This document shows positions 31,567 through 42,795 of a stretch of 64,000 nucleotides of DNA, piece by piece. A model generated the notes under the pieces. The model had not been told where the DNA came from. It made no database searches and worked only from the letters and a program-made list of their open reading frames with translations. The stretch is from Tupaia tana. Its lineage: Eukaryota > Chordata > Mammalia > Scandentia > Tupaiidae. The stretch spans positions 12,163,485 to 12,227,484 of the forward strand of contig JAKSZU010000011.1 of the NCBI GenBank assembly GCA_026018925.1, given 5' to 3'. Made by a program: the position numbers and the translations under genes. Each line of letters begins with the position of its first letter. Position 1 is the first letter of the stretch.

Positions 31567-32885
31567 TACCACAAGACCTTTGGGCACCTCTTCCAAACAT
31601 CTGTATGAAACCCGAGGAATGCCTGATATTCGGTGGCATAATTATGCTGGTCAGTTAATACTGAGTTGCTCTCAAAAGATGCTCAAGAGTGGGCATCTCT
31701 CAGAACCTGGCCAGCTGTACGGTGTCACTGGGCAGAAACCATCAGCAAAGAATCCCAGAAACATGGGACTTCCAGGGTTTTCCACACTCTTGCACCGTCC
31801 CCTCTAGAACCCTGTTAATTAGACCTTCTATTTTCTATCTGTATTGTCAGTGCAGTAGCCATGGAGGTCTCTTCCTCCAGGGTTACAGGAGTAAGGGCTC
31901 CCCAGGAATGTGTGCGAGCCCACAGAGGAGGTGTTTCTTTCCACCCTCTACTGCTTGAGCCCCAGTCACTTCCGGGCTGGGAAGTGGCCTCTGACCCAAG
32001 AGAGGCCGTCTGGCCTATTTTTGCAATTTGCAGGATCATTTGCAAATCTTTTCATCAGTTTTTGTCTCTCTGGGGGCCCCCATGTTGTTCGGCTTAACAA
32101 GTTCCTGTGAGGGTTGACTTCCTGTGTCCTTGCTGCATGGACTACATTGTAATTGCTCTTGATCTGAGCCAAAAGGCCAAGAAGCAATACATCGTAATTG
32201 TGTTCATCAAAATTCCTGGTTAACCAGATCACTCCATTCCTTCATAGCGGCAGAAAATACAGAGCCTATTGTTCCGTGTCCTCTTCCTGCCTACTTCTCA
32301 GAAATATATCCAGTGAGTTGATCAGCCCTGAGGGAGGTGCTGGGGGCTTGCGGATGGACATTGAGGGAGGCCAGAACCCTCACTGAGCCCAGTAGGAGAG
32401 ACGATTCCATCTTTAGGCTTTTTGTGAGCTGGGAGGAAACTCTCGTGGCCCCAATGTTCACCTCTCGTGGTGGGCACCAGTGACTGTCACAGCATGGGCC
32501 TTCCTCTGGCTACTTCATGAACAGGAATGATGGGGCGAGATGTGGAAATAGTAGCTGGAATAGGTGAGAAAAAGCATGGAACACCCTTCACAGGGACTGG
32601 AGTTGACAGCCGGGTTGGGAAACCCAAGGGAGTCGCCCCTGGGCATTTTTAGATTATTGTCCAGACAGACTTGGAGTGGGGGACTTCAGCCGGTGAGATG
32701 CGGTTTGCCATGCCTTCCTTTGTGACCACGGCCTTCTCCTCAGAGCACACTGGGATTGCAGTGCCTGAGGACACTTGGATTGTACCAGGTTTGGAAGAGT
32801 CCTGGGGATATTTGCATTTCAGTGATTAAAGCTTGGTTTGGGAAGTGCCTTTTTAGGACTCAAAGAGGAAACCCTGCTAACTAGG
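31567..32885. other. Single-copy intron, no feature recognised
   Basis: 1.3 kb with no recognised repeat or exon. Confidence 0.5.
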
Positions 32886-33114
32886 TTTCTTTTTTCTTTC
32901 TTTTTAATTGCCAGAGGATATATACTTGAGAGAGAGAGAGAGCACTCCCCAATGGGGCATGGTCATGCCACAATCCCTTCTCCATTTCTCCATCCTGTAG
33001 GGATTTGGGGCATGTGTGCACACCCACTTTCAAGCCATGAGGACAGGGGTTCATTTTCTGGTCGGCCATGTGGGATCTGGTTCTCTCTTAACTACTCAGT
33101 CATGGGGCCAGCCC
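32886..33114 (-). mobile_element. SINE-A, old diverged copy
   Basis: ctttttaattgccagaggat, ccacaatcccttctccattt, caagccatgaggacaggggt, cggccatgtgggatctggtt, catggggccagcccc. Confidence 0.82.
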
Positions 33115-33995
33115 CAGGAGATTGTTAATCAGAAGAGTTTGAGGAACAGTCAGGCACATTTACTGAGAAATTTTGGGAATAGAGGAATGGAAGGCAGAAA
33201 GGCCATCTCCCCCACCCACACCCCCACGGCTCTCTCTGGCCTCTTGGTAGAAGCTAGAGGGGAGCTTTGCACTTCACCCCTTTTTTCATACAGGGGATCA
33301 CCCAGAGAGGCTAGAGGAAAGTGGGTACACATAGTCTTGTCTGAGCTTTGGCTCTGGGAACACTCGGAGGCCTTCCAAAGCCAGACAGATAGTGCAAATG
33401 AGGTCTTTCAGAAGCTCTGGGTTCCTGCGCTTTCCCTCAGCCCACAAGGGGCTTTGGTGCCAACCTGTCTTCCCTAAAGGACTTCAGAGCTCAGAACCCC
33501 AGTGGAACCTGACTGCCAGTGGGGCTGATAAAAGCCGGTGCAGGTCAGGCTCACAGCTGGGCCTTTGGTCTCCAAGGACCTCTCCCTTCTGATCCTTTCT
33601 AGTTGGGAGGCTTCAGTCTCCAGGACAGAGACTAGGGCGGACACTAAATGCCACAGGACACAGAACGGGAGTCAGCTGGCAGGGACCTGGGAGCTTCTTG
33701 AGTAGGGACAGAGGAGTCTTGATTGGCTGGGAAGGAAGGGCTGTGCGTTCTGCCATTTCTCTCCATGTACTCCCTGTCTTTCCTCCTGCCTCTTGATCTT
33801 TTCTAGTATTACCTAGCCTCTTGTCATTCCCTTTTGGTACACTGTGTTGAGAAGAGCGGTATGTACGCGCTGCTGTCACCAGCTCTGTAATCGCTCGTAC
33901 CTCCTGTGTATGTGTGTGTCCTTGCTCTCTTTTCCCATGACTGCTTCACTCTGCACCTTTGTCTCAATCTTTCAGGTAGTCGGAGTACATCTTTT
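33115..33995. other. Single-copy intron, no feature recognised
   Basis: No repeat or exon found. Confidence 0.5.
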
Positions 33996-34225
33996 GAAAG
34001 TTTATTTATTTCTTCCATGAGAGAGGAGACGGAGAGACAGAGGGAGAAGGAAAAAGAGTCAGGCATGCCCACAGGGTCTTCGTGCCATAATCCATCCCCA
34101 GCCTCAGCCAGCCAGGGTCAGGAGCACACATGTGCCTGGCACCTGGCCTGCACAGGGACACCTCGGGAGGTGAACCGACTCCTTCCCACATGACCTCGGT
34201 ATGGAGGATGGCGACTGACCCAGAG
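33996..34225 (-). mobile_element. SINE-B, minus copy
   Basis: agtttatttatttcttccat, gagacggagagacagagg, acagggtcttcgtgccataa, tccatccccagcctcagcca, aggagcacacatgtgcctgg. Confidence 0.88.
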
Positions 34226-34529
34226 TGCATCGTTGAAGTGCTTGTGCTAAGGAGACACGAGTGGTTTTTCTGAGTCCTCGCTTGTAGAATCTATCCCTGT
34301 TGTCTACACTCATGGAAGGGAGCTCAACTCCCTGTGAAGGTCTTGGTATTTTCCCTAGAATCCACCAGAGTATCTTTTGAGATGTAGTTACAGAGAAGTC
34401 TGAAACCAATCTTATTTTTATTCTTTTAAGGGAGATGCCGTCTTCCCACGTAGATGTTCCTAGGACCTTATCCTGAACATTGCTGTGTAAATATATTGTT
34501 AGGGTAGGGTGTGTATGCTTGTTTTTCTT

Positions 34530-34765
34530 TCTTTTTTTTTTTTAAGTCTTTGTTATTTTTTTCTATTTCATCTATGAGGGCATGAACATGGGAGAGCCAG
34601 GGGCACACTTGGCAGGGACTCATCACACCGTCATCCCTTTCCCTCAGCCCTCCAGGATCTTGGTCTCACATGCACCCAGAGTGTTCTCAGGTCAACTGGG
34701 GATCTGAACCCACAGTCGGCCGTGTGGCTTCCAGCACCATAGTTCAGCATGCCTCTGCCCCATCC
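34530..34765 (-). mobile_element. Diverged SINE (A- or B-like)
   Basis: T run, tctatgagggcatgaacatg, cacaccgtcatccctttccc, cacatgcacccagagtgtt, cacagtcggccgtgtggctt. Family assignment is unclear. Confidence 0.6.
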
Positions 34766-34861
34766 CTGAGGCTGAGACATGCTTATTGGTCTTAGAAAAT
34801 CTATTTTACCTTGAACCGTGAGGGACCTTCTGTGCTGCACAGCTTGGGAATTATTATTTTT

Positions 34862-35420
34862 TTATAGTTTCTTTTCTGTTAGAGCTTTCATTCTGGCCTC
34901 CTGGTCAGGAACATAGTATCGATATTTTGGCTTGCTGTTCTGCCCCTTGTTTTCATTTTTCTCCATTTCCTTTGCATTCTGGGGGAAAGAATTCCAATTT
35001 TTTTTAACATAACTCACTTTTTTTGCAATAATAATTCTATGTTTTATTGCACCCAATGTGCATTTTCCTTCTGTTAGAACCTTTCAAACTTCCCTACAAT
35101 TTTAATCACTTCCTGTTCCTTTTTTTTTTTTTTTTTTTTGTCGTTTTGTTTTCTTTTTCAAGTCTACTTGACTTCTTTTCAGCATTCGTTTCCCGTGGCC
35201 TTGCGATTTTTGCTCGTATATCATCGATGCCATGTCTTCCTGTCCTCCGTTGAGATTGCTAAACAGTTTCCTGAAATGTTTCTTCTGGATGCTGTATGAG
35301 ATCAGGATTAGAAGTTTGTGTCTCTCTTGAGGCTTTTGGATACTGTTCCTCAATCTATTTTCTGCAGCTAAAGCAACACTTCTATTAACCTGTCCCCCGA
35401 GCCTTCCTGTACTCACTGTT
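34862..35420 (-). pseudogene. Unresolved A/G-rich stretch, possible old processed pseudogene
   Basis: On the minus strand this region is A/G-rich and holds two long stop-poor frames (about 104 and 64 codons, Lys/Glu/Gln-rich), separated by an A18 tract (35121-35138 on the other strand) and further stops. A polyadenylation-type aataaa followed about 20 bases later by A7 lies near 35000-35045. I recognise no protein family. It could equally be an old LINE remnant or chance: A/G-rich DNA has few stops. Confidence 0.25.
35120..35139. repeat. Poly-T tract
   Basis: A run of about 19 T. Confidence 0.9.
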
Positions 35421-35539
35421 GCTCAGTCTAGTTCGAGCCACTACTGGCTGGGGTTCGCTCACAGGTGAGCACACATTGCCTGCGCTGCTGTTTTCTGTCT
35501 ACCTATTTGGTGAAATCTGTTAGAAGCAATTCCCAGTTT

Positions 35540-35622
35540 CCATTCATTCATTCATTCAATGTTCTGGACACTGTCCTGAGGCTAAAACTAGGAATAAGGC
35601 AGAGGTGGCCCCACCTTCCTGG
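35540..35622 (+). repeat. L2 fragment
   Basis: cattcattcattcattcaat, ctggacactgtcctgaggct and ttcctggatttta match the L2 3' region. Confidence 0.6.
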
Positions 35623-35837
35623 ATTTTATGCCACCATCCCTTGATAGCGAAAGAGGATCGGTTCCAGGACACCCCTCCAGTCCCCAAGTCTATGCATGCT
35701 CAGATTCGTTTTATAAAATGGTGTAGAATTTGCATCTAACTTGTGCACATCCTCACATATACTTGAAGTCCTTTCTAGATGACTTATAATACCTAGTATA
35801 ATGTAAATGCCATTTAAATAGTTGTTACACTGTGCTT

Positions 35838-36022
35838 TTTTTTTTTAAGAAGTTTATTTATTCATTGAGGAAGGTAGACAAGGACCCCTGACAGGGTCAC
35901 ACTCCAGAGGTCAGCCAGCTAGTATTGTGGGTGCACGAGGTGCTCTCAGTCGGCCCAGGAACTAAACCCAGGGTCTTCACATATGACTCCAGCCTCACAC
36001 GGCAGCACCCTCCCCCTGCACC
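35838..36022 (-). mobile_element. SINE-B inside the Tigger element
   Basis: T run, agtttatttattcattgagg, cctgacagggtcacactcca, cccaggaactaaacccaggg, tctccccctgcacc-like end. Confidence 0.75.
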
Positions 36023-36099
36023 TCTGTATTGCTTCTTAAATTTATATTATTTGTATTGTTGTGTTGTTATTTTTACTATTTTTTCCCAAAATATTTTAT

Positions 36100-36642
36100 T
36101 TTATCTTATTAAGGTTTTTGCCGTAGGACACATGCACTCACCAGAGAAAGACAGAGTGAGAGAGAGAGAAAGTAAGAACTCAGCTTCCGGTTGGGGGGAT
36201 GACCACACTGAAATCCCTTCTCCATCCTCCTCCTGGGATTTTGGGCACATACTCATGTGCACAGCCTGATGTTTTTTTTTTTTTTTTTTTTTTTTTGAGA
36301 GGTTTTTGCTATAGGGCGTGTGCGCTCACCAAACAGAGAGAGACAGAGAGACAGAAAGCGAGAAATCACCCCCCAGGGGGGATGGCCACGCCACAGTCCC
36401 TTCTCCTTTGTTCTCCTCTCAGGATCTTGGGCACGCACGCACACGCGCCCGGTGTGAGTTTTAAGCCACCGGGTCCGGGACTTGAACCGCAGTCGACTAC
36501 GTGGGAGTCCAGCGACATAGCCATTACGCTAACTGCTGTTCCCCGCAGCCTGATTTTTCAAGCCACCAGGTCTGGAACTCAAACCACGGTTGGCCATGTG
36601 GGAGTCCAGCGGCATACCTACTATACCACCTACTGGCCCCTC
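36100..36642 (-). mobile_element. SINE-A inside the Tigger element, itself split
   Basis: ttattaaggtttttgccgta, gatgaccacactgaaatccc, gggattttgggcacatactc, then the nested SINE (36271-36545), then tttttcaagccaccaggtct, ggccatgtgggagtccagc and ccacctactggcccc. Confidence 0.92.
36271..36545 (-). mobile_element. SINE-A, young copy nested in a SINE-A
   Basis: Full-length near-consensus copy with palindrome CCCCCC-A-GGGGGG at 36369-36381. TSD cagcctgat at 36262-36270 and 36546-36554, which belongs to the host SINE. Confidence 0.96.
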
Positions 36643-36705
36643 CCCAGTATTTTCAATCCATGGTTGGTTGAATCGCCCAAATGCAGAACCACAGATAGGG
36701 AGGGC

Positions 36706-38044
36706 CCAGGGTAGTCTGTTCTTTGTTGATTTGGTGGCTCTTTCTCCTCCTCCTGACCAAGTCTCTGAATCTCTGACCATCAGAAGACATTGCCAGGACC
36801 CAGCTTGTCACCTATAAAACTACCCATGAAGCCTACACCACCAAAATGCACTGTGCCATTGCGAAGTTCCCTGCTTCTCCCATGGCTGCTTCCTGTGCAT
36901 CGCCATCTCTGAATAGATGCAGATGATGCCAGGGCTGGGAGAACAGGCTTTCACCCGTGAGACAGGAAGGGTGCCCAGCAGTCTTAGAGACCTAGACTCT
37001 GACGTCGGTGACATCCTTGTGGATGTGGGACGCACCTTCATTTGTGTTTTAACCCATTAGAGGCGAGTGTTGTTCCTCAGATAGCTGCTCCCCGCTCTGG
37101 GTAGAGTCCACTCACCCTAAACCCGTCTGGTGGAGAGGTGTGAGATCTGAGAGGCTCCAGCCCAGTTGTGTCTTGGTCTTTCTGGTGGTCCCCATCAGTA
37201 ATTGGCTGACCCAGGCTAAATGCAGAGTTGGCAGCTGGGGCTATCCCCGGTTGCTGGGTCCAGGCCTACGGAGGGTGCACAAGCTATGCAGTGGGTATCT
37301 GGAGTCCGGGCCTCTCGGGCACACCCCAGCCATGCCTTGGCTGCTCCTGGGTGTCCAGCTGGCTCCGTGGTTGGGGAAGGAAGAACTTGCCGGAGAGTCC
37401 TTTGTGGAGAAGCCTTCAAGCAGTGCCAATCACTGCACTGGGCTCATTAGCAGTCATTGCCATGGAAACGGGCCTGCCAGAAAGTAGCTCGTTAGGCTGA
37501 CAACTTCAGAGATGTTATATATAGATCTGGTGTGGGGGGAGTGGGGGGTGTGGGGCCCTGTGGATATGCCTTTCTTTAGAGCTCCTATTGCTTCTGGGTT
37601 TGGGGTGTGAGAAGACGCAGAAAGGGAGCCCTTAAAACTGTCTGATCCGGCCGCGGAATCAAGTGTCTGACGACCACCTGGTGATACCGACAAGTAGCAC
37701 TCGCTCGCTGCTTCAGAAGGTAAGAGCCAGGTGTGTCCAGAAGCTCCCTGAGACACAGGTGGAGGTGGCGTCGGCAGCCCGGGTTGAACTGAAACTTGAA
37801 GCCAGGTGGAGGCTGTGGGGAGCTGAGTGTAGAGGTCGGTCATGCCTGGAGGCTGCAGAGACAACCTCGAGTCTCTTAAAATAGTCTCTTTGAAGGGCGT
37901 GGGGCTAGGAGACAGGCTCCTTTTCTTCGATAACTAACCACGCAGCTCCACGGTGTCTTCTTACAAATGGCATTCATTAAGATTTTATGTTCCCGTTTTT
38001 ATTTCAGAAATGATATTTTCTCTTGGTTGTTCTCGCTAAAGCTG
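36706..38044. other. Single-copy intron
   Basis: No repeat or exon. An X-box-like sequence is at 37456-37469, beside an A/T-rich tatatatag and in sequence that looks constrained by eye only. Confidence 0.5.
37456..37469. promoter_or_regulatory. Imperfect RFX X-box-like site
   Basis: ATTGCC-AT-GGAAAC: 12 of 14 positions match GTTGCCATGGCAAC. It has the same spacer length as the perfect site at 2307-2320. Confidence 0.35.
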
Positions 38045-38440
38045 CAGTGGAGTGGTTCCAGGGTACAGAGAGCACGAGACCACCCCGGGGAACTGCTGAG
38101 AATGCAGACTCCGGGCTGGGCAATGGCACTGAGGTGGCACAGGTGGGCCCTATGGGAAAGGTCCTAGGTTCGTGTCTCAGGACCTCCCTAGGCCTCCTGT
38201 GACGTGGGCTGGCTGAGGATGGGGGTGGATTGCAGCATGGGGATTCTATTGGGAGTCCTCTCTCCTTTCTGTGTGTCTCTACCTCTCTCATGGGAGAGAT
38301 GGGTGAATGAACTTTGATAAAATGCAGACTCCCAGGTTGATGTGGTGGTTGACTCAGGGTTTCAGCATGTGCATTTCAACTCCCATCCTCAGTGAAGGAC
38401 GGGGCGTGCCGGGATGACCACACTTTGAAACACACCGATT
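38045..38440 (+). mobile_element. MER5A-type MITE interrupted by a SINE-B
   Basis: cagtggagtggttccaggg and gaactgctgagaatgcagac on the left, gactcccaggttgatgtgg, gtgcatttcaactcccatcc and ccacactttgaaacacacc on the right, follow MER5A order. Confidence 0.75.
38112..38320 (+). mobile_element. SINE-B inside MER5A
   Basis: gggctgggcaatggcactga head, ggtcctaggttcgtgtctc, gggctggctgaggatggggg, tgcagcatggggattctatt, tctctcatgggagagatggg tail. Perfect TSD aatgcagactcc at 38100-38111 and 38321-38332 lies inside MER5A. Confidence 0.92.
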
Positions 38441-38849
38441 TAGGGGCATTTGTTTTTATCCTCTGGGTGACTTCTCTCTGCTTGCTGCCTCTTTTCCCCC
38501 AGGAGGGCCTCAGAAGCCACCATGAAGAGGAAAATTTTTGCGGCTGTGTTATTTTAAATAAGGAGACGAGGGACTCAGCCTCCGGCTGGGGAACGTGAGG
38601 GCTGGGACGAGGGTGGGGATATTTTTGCACATCTCCCAGGAAGGCATATGCTCATTTGGAGACTGTGAGACAGGCAGGAGGATCAGGCCGAGCCGTCACT
38701 CGCCTTGGGTGGGCGCTGGGAGGGCAGGTGGTCCAGGTGAAGAAGTGGAGCTGAGCGTGGGCAGCTGGGAAGAGAGGGGCTGAAGAGTGCCTGTCTTTAG
38801 GTAACTGGATAGAAGTCTCTAGAACAAACCAGTATTTCAGAGCAGTTCG

Positions 38850-38985
38850 TTTTTGTCATTGAATGAGCTGTGCAGCATTGTGCAAGTGAGGGCATCCTCT
38901 GAGTCTCTGAATTTTCACTTTAAAATAGAAATGAATGCCACCTCTGTGGTAGGCTTGTTGTCCAGATTGTATAAAGCACGGGCCC
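38850..38985 (+). repeat. MIR fragment
   Basis: gtgcaagtgagggcatcctc, tgagtctctgaattttcact, taaaatagaaatgaatgcca fit MIR (cctcagtttcctcatctgtaaa region) in sense. Confidence 0.6.
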
Positions 38986-39148
38986 GTCCGGTGTGCGCTA
39001 GAGGCATTTGATGACGGGCAGAAGTCATCTTTGATCACTGCACATGGGATGGAAGCTCCCGTATTTCCTGAGTACCTGCTAGGCTAGATCTGAAGCCGTC
39101 TAGATACCTCTTGATATTACTAGTGGGCTAGGATGAATGTGTAGGTAC

Positions 39149-39172
39149 ACACACACACACACACACACACCC
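39149..39172. repeat. (CA)12 microsatellite
   Basis: An uninterrupted dinucleotide run. Confidence 0.95.
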
Positions 39173-39824
39173 TTCGGGGGGGGCCAAAGGTCCATAGTTT
39201 TTTCTCAGATTCTTAGAGAGGATGGGCTTCCACGTACGGTTGAGCAAGTTGTCTACTGAGCAGGGGAGCCCGCATGAGGGAGGAAGGGAAAGGACTGAAA
39301 CCTGGCCGTGCGCGCTAGCCTAGGGGTGGCCCCTTCCAGAGGAAAAGGCATGCTGTATAATTACCACAAAGATATCCTTTGCATTCGGTTAAGAATTTCT
39401 GAGTTGGAGGAAACCACCTTCATCCCCCCCCCCCCCCATCCCATTCCCGCTCCCTGTGATCTTGTTCCTTCTGGGGAAGGTACCCACCCCTCTGAACTGT
39501 GTCACCTCTGCTTCTGGTTCCCACGCCCATGGGGAAGAGTTGGCAAAACTGAATGAGAGAAGCCACAGGACTAAGGAAAGGAAGGGAGAGACTTATCTGG
39601 GAAGGAAACTCGTGAGAAGAATGGGTTGGGGAAGACCTTGATTATTGGTGGCAGTTCCTACTGTATCTTTCTGGTGCCTGTGGGTAGCTCTGCCATGAGG
39701 CTGGCATTTCCTGTCCCTCTATGGCCACGAAGGGTTAGGTAATGTTGCTGTTTCTAGTCTTTATTAGTGAGGGATTGAAGGTGGGTGTCCTGATTTCTTC
39801 CTTTGCCACATCTTCTTAAACAGG

Positions 39825-40320
39825 TGTTTATTGTGGTAAAATACATGGAACATGAAATTTACCATCAGACATACATTCTCAGTTTTGTGCAACCCTGCCC
39901 ACTCTCCCAGTTCCAGAACTTTGTCATCATCCCGAAAGGAAAACCCGTGCCCATTCTCCCCTCCCCATAGCCCTTGGCAACTACTTATCTATTCTTGTCT
40001 CTGTGGCTTTGCCTATTCTGGGCATCGCATGTAAATGGAATCATGAAATAAAGAGCCTTTTGTGTCTTTCCCTTAGCATAATGTCTTCTAGGCTCACTCA
40101 TGTTCTGGCATGTATCAGCACTCCATTTCTTTCTATTTCAGAATAATATTCCATTGTAGGGCCCTACTACATTTTGCCTGTTTATCCATTCATCCTTTGA
40201 TAGGCAGTTGGGTTTTTCTGTTGATCGGCTATGACAAATGACATTGCTATAAACATTTGTGTTCAACTCTTTGAATGCTTATTTTCAGTTTTGGGGATAG
40301 GTACCCAGTTATCTCCATGG
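39825..40320 (-). mobile_element. L1M 3' fragment
   Basis: gtggtaaaatacatggaaca, ttttgtgcaaccctgcccac, tggctttgcctattctgggc, atgtaaatggaatcatgaaa, tgtatcagcactccatttct and cattcatcctttgatagg are the L1M 3' region in reverse. Confidence 0.85.
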
Positions 40321-40363
40321 CTTTCAACTTCTGACTGGTGTGAGGTCAGCTGACAGGAGAGAA

Positions 40364-40580
40364 GGAAAGCCCAGTAGCAGTGGTGCAGGTAGTAGGCGAC
40401 TGCTGTGAGATGCTGGGGTCCTGAGTTCAGATCTTGGGTTGACTGAATGCTCTGAGCCTACCCATGGTCTTGGCTGGCTAGGAGTCTGGGGGAGGATCAT
40501 GGCATGGAGAGACTCTATCAAAGATCCCTGTCTCCCCTTACTCCCCACCATGCAAGTAATAAATAAAAATAAACTTTCAG
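40364..40580 (+). mobile_element. SINE-B, plus copy
   Basis: gtagcagtggtgcaggtagt, gggtcctgagttcagatctt, ggtcttggctggctaggagt, ggatcatggcatggagagac, gcaagtaataaataaaaata. Confidence 0.85.
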
Positions 40581-41700
40581 ATGAGGGAAAGCCAGAGGGA
40601 CTATGGCTGCCTCAGGACATGGAGATGAGGGTGGGTGGATCCCTGGCCATGCAGGAGGGGGTTGTGGAGACCACCTTAGTCTTGTTGGCCAGATTGGCCC
40701 AGGCACCCTCCTTCCCTACTCTTTTGGCACCTCATGGCCTTCTGGCCTGGTAGCACTACCTGTGGGGTCCTGCATTTCCTCTGGGAGACCTCAAAGCAGT
40801 CATTTTCCCATCTTGGTTGTCAGGGTCTTCACATGTCAACTGGTGCTTCTTCTGACTCAGTAGGGTTATTTAGATGAATTATCTAGAGTCATTCTAAAAG
40901 AAAAGTACTCTGTCACTGTGAAGGGACAGGTGTTGTTACTGTTGCATCAGAGGTGGGGGTCAGTGGGTCCATGCGCCCTCCAGTCTCCTGACTCCTGAAC
41001 CTTCCCAATGGAAGGCACTGTCAGCTTCTTAAGGTACCACCCCTCCCTGCAGCCGCCAAGCAGGTCTTCATTTTTTAAGCCAGGTAGTCCTGCAAACAGA
41101 AACCTCACAGAAGTGACCATGCTGGTGACATTTAGGGCAGGCAATGGTGAGGTGCTGGGGTGCAGTTTCCTGAACTCTGTATTGCAGGAGGCCGGGTCTA
41201 TGTGAAGCTTGGTCTCATTTGCCCTGGCCTCAGTCGGCCCACCTCCCATGGATCCCCCATGTCTTGTGCCCTCCTGGTGGCAGGCATGCTTCAAGGTATT
41301 GTTATTCATCTCCCCAGAGTCCCCTCCAGTTGGGCTACTATCATCATCCTCTGTCTTCTAGATGCAGAGATAGCCTGGTTGAGTCATTCGTCTGTGGTCA
41401 CAGGCTACCAAGTGGTTCCTGGCACTGAAAACCATTTGGGCCAACAGTGGAGGGCTGTTTTCAATGTGCCTCTGGGCAACCTCTCCCCAGCCCCCTCAGC
41501 TCATTTCTGGACATGTCACTCTCTGACTCTTGTTTAACCCCCTTTAACAATTCCTATGTCCTCCCAGGTTATTAGGACAGTCACCACAGTGGCCTTTCCC
41601 ATGGTCGGTTAGCTAACATTTTTGACTCAAGAAGGGATCCGATTTTATCCCTCTGGTTATAGAATATTTCTCTTTCCAGTCAAACACTCATTTGTTTGGA
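40581..41700. other. Mostly single-copy intron
   Basis: A MIR-like piece is at about 41255-41410. No exon found. Confidence 0.5.
41255..41410 (-). repeat. MIR-like fragment
   Basis: gtggcaggcatgcttcaagg, ctatcatcatcctctgtctt, ctagatgcagagatagcctg and tgtggtcacaggctacca follow the reverse MIR order loosely. Confidence 0.5.
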
Positions 41701-41900
41701 AACATATTTATTTATTTATTTAAAGGCAGAGGAGAGGAACTCCCAACAGGGTGCCAGTGTTGTAATCCACCCCAGTCCCAGCCAGCCTGGGTCATGGGTA
41801 CACGTGCATGTACTTACGTGTACCAGGAGGTCCCAGGATGTGAACCCAGGACCTTGCCATGTGAGTCCAGCTGTGCTACCATTGTGCCACCACCAGGTCC
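41701..41900 (-). mobile_element. SINE-B, minus copy
   Basis: (tatt)n tail, cccaacagggtgccagtgtt, taatccaccccagtcccagc, tgtgaacccaggaccttgcc, accaccaggtccc. Flanks caaacactcattt and taaacacttgctt are a diverged TSD. Confidence 0.88.
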
Positions 41901-41917
41901 CTTAAACACTTGCTTTC

Positions 41918-42173
41918 TTTTTCTTTATAAAGATTTTTTTTTTTCCATAGACAAACACCTGCTGGAGAGACAGAGACAGAAACAGAGAGGGGAACAGTGA
42001 GAAATCACCCTCAGGGCGGAGGATGGCTGTACTACAGTCCCTTCTCCTTTGTTTTCCTCTCGGGATTTTGGGCACACACACATGCCTGGTATAAGTTCCA
42101 AGCCTCTGGGTCTAGGACTTGAACTGTGGTCAGCCATGTGGGAGTCCAGCACCTTAACCACTATGCCAACTCT
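41918..42173 (-). mobile_element. SINE-A
   Basis: tttataaagattttttttttccatag, gaaatcaccctcagggcgga, ccttctcctttgttttcctc, gtctaggacttgaactgtgg, ccttaaccactatgcc. Confidence 0.9.
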
Positions 42174-42795
42174 TAAGCTCTCTATGCTTTACTCCCGACT
42201 CATTGGCCAACATTTATATTTCCTGTAGAGGGGATCCTTTATCTACATACACAGACACACACCCTTTACTCATCATAAACCATTTGTCTTGCCTATATTT
42301 TGGCCATCCTCCAATCCAGGAGAATCCAGAACAGTGCAGAGGCCCAGGTAAATCTGCATGGGTATGTGCTTAGGCCCAGTGGACGTGCTCTGTTGGTGAA
42401 AAGACAGCCGGGCGGGACACCACGCTGCTTTCTGCCCGGCCGCTGGCCACCTCGCCACAGCTGGCTGTTCAGGAGACAGTCTAACGTTCGGAGTCTCAGC
42501 GGCGCTGCGGGTCAGCAGGTGTTTACGAAGCAGAAGCGCAGAGGGCATAGGGGAAAGCTTTTAATTAAGTTGTGAAAACTCATCATGAAACATTCATCAC
42601 AGCTACACAGAGGGTCGACGGGAGGCTGTGTGTACTCACAGTCCCAGGAGCAGCTAGGATTTCCTCGCTCCCCCCCCGCCCCCAACACACACACACAGGC
42701 AGAGCGCCGCAGGAGGCCAGGCACGTGGATTTGCAGCCTTTGCAAGGCAGAGAGCAGCCTGTGAGCGTGAGTCTCCACTGCTCGCTGTCTCTGCA
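42174..42795. other. Single-copy intron with a small CpG-rich patch
   Basis: At least 12 CpGs lie in about 125 bp (42390-42515), unlike the surrounding DNA. I recognise no exon. C-rich/(CA) patch at about 42669-42700. Confidence 0.5.

Larger units (their letters stand above)
35630..36705 (+). mobile_element. Tigger-group DNA transposon with nested SINEs
   Basis: The left part (to about 35838) has tcggttccaggacacccctc, agtctatgcatgctcagatt and gatgacttataatacctagt. A middle piece (about 36023-36099) has tatattatttgtattgttgt and the right end (36643-36705) has tcaatccatggttggttgaa and agggagggccc. These fit a pogo-like (Tigger/MER2-group) MITE in order. SINEs account for most of the span. Confidence 0.75.
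38441..39824. other. Mostly single-copy intron
   Basis: A MIR piece is at about 38850-38985, (CA)12 at 39149-39172 and C14 at 39425-39438. No exon found. Confidence 0.5.
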
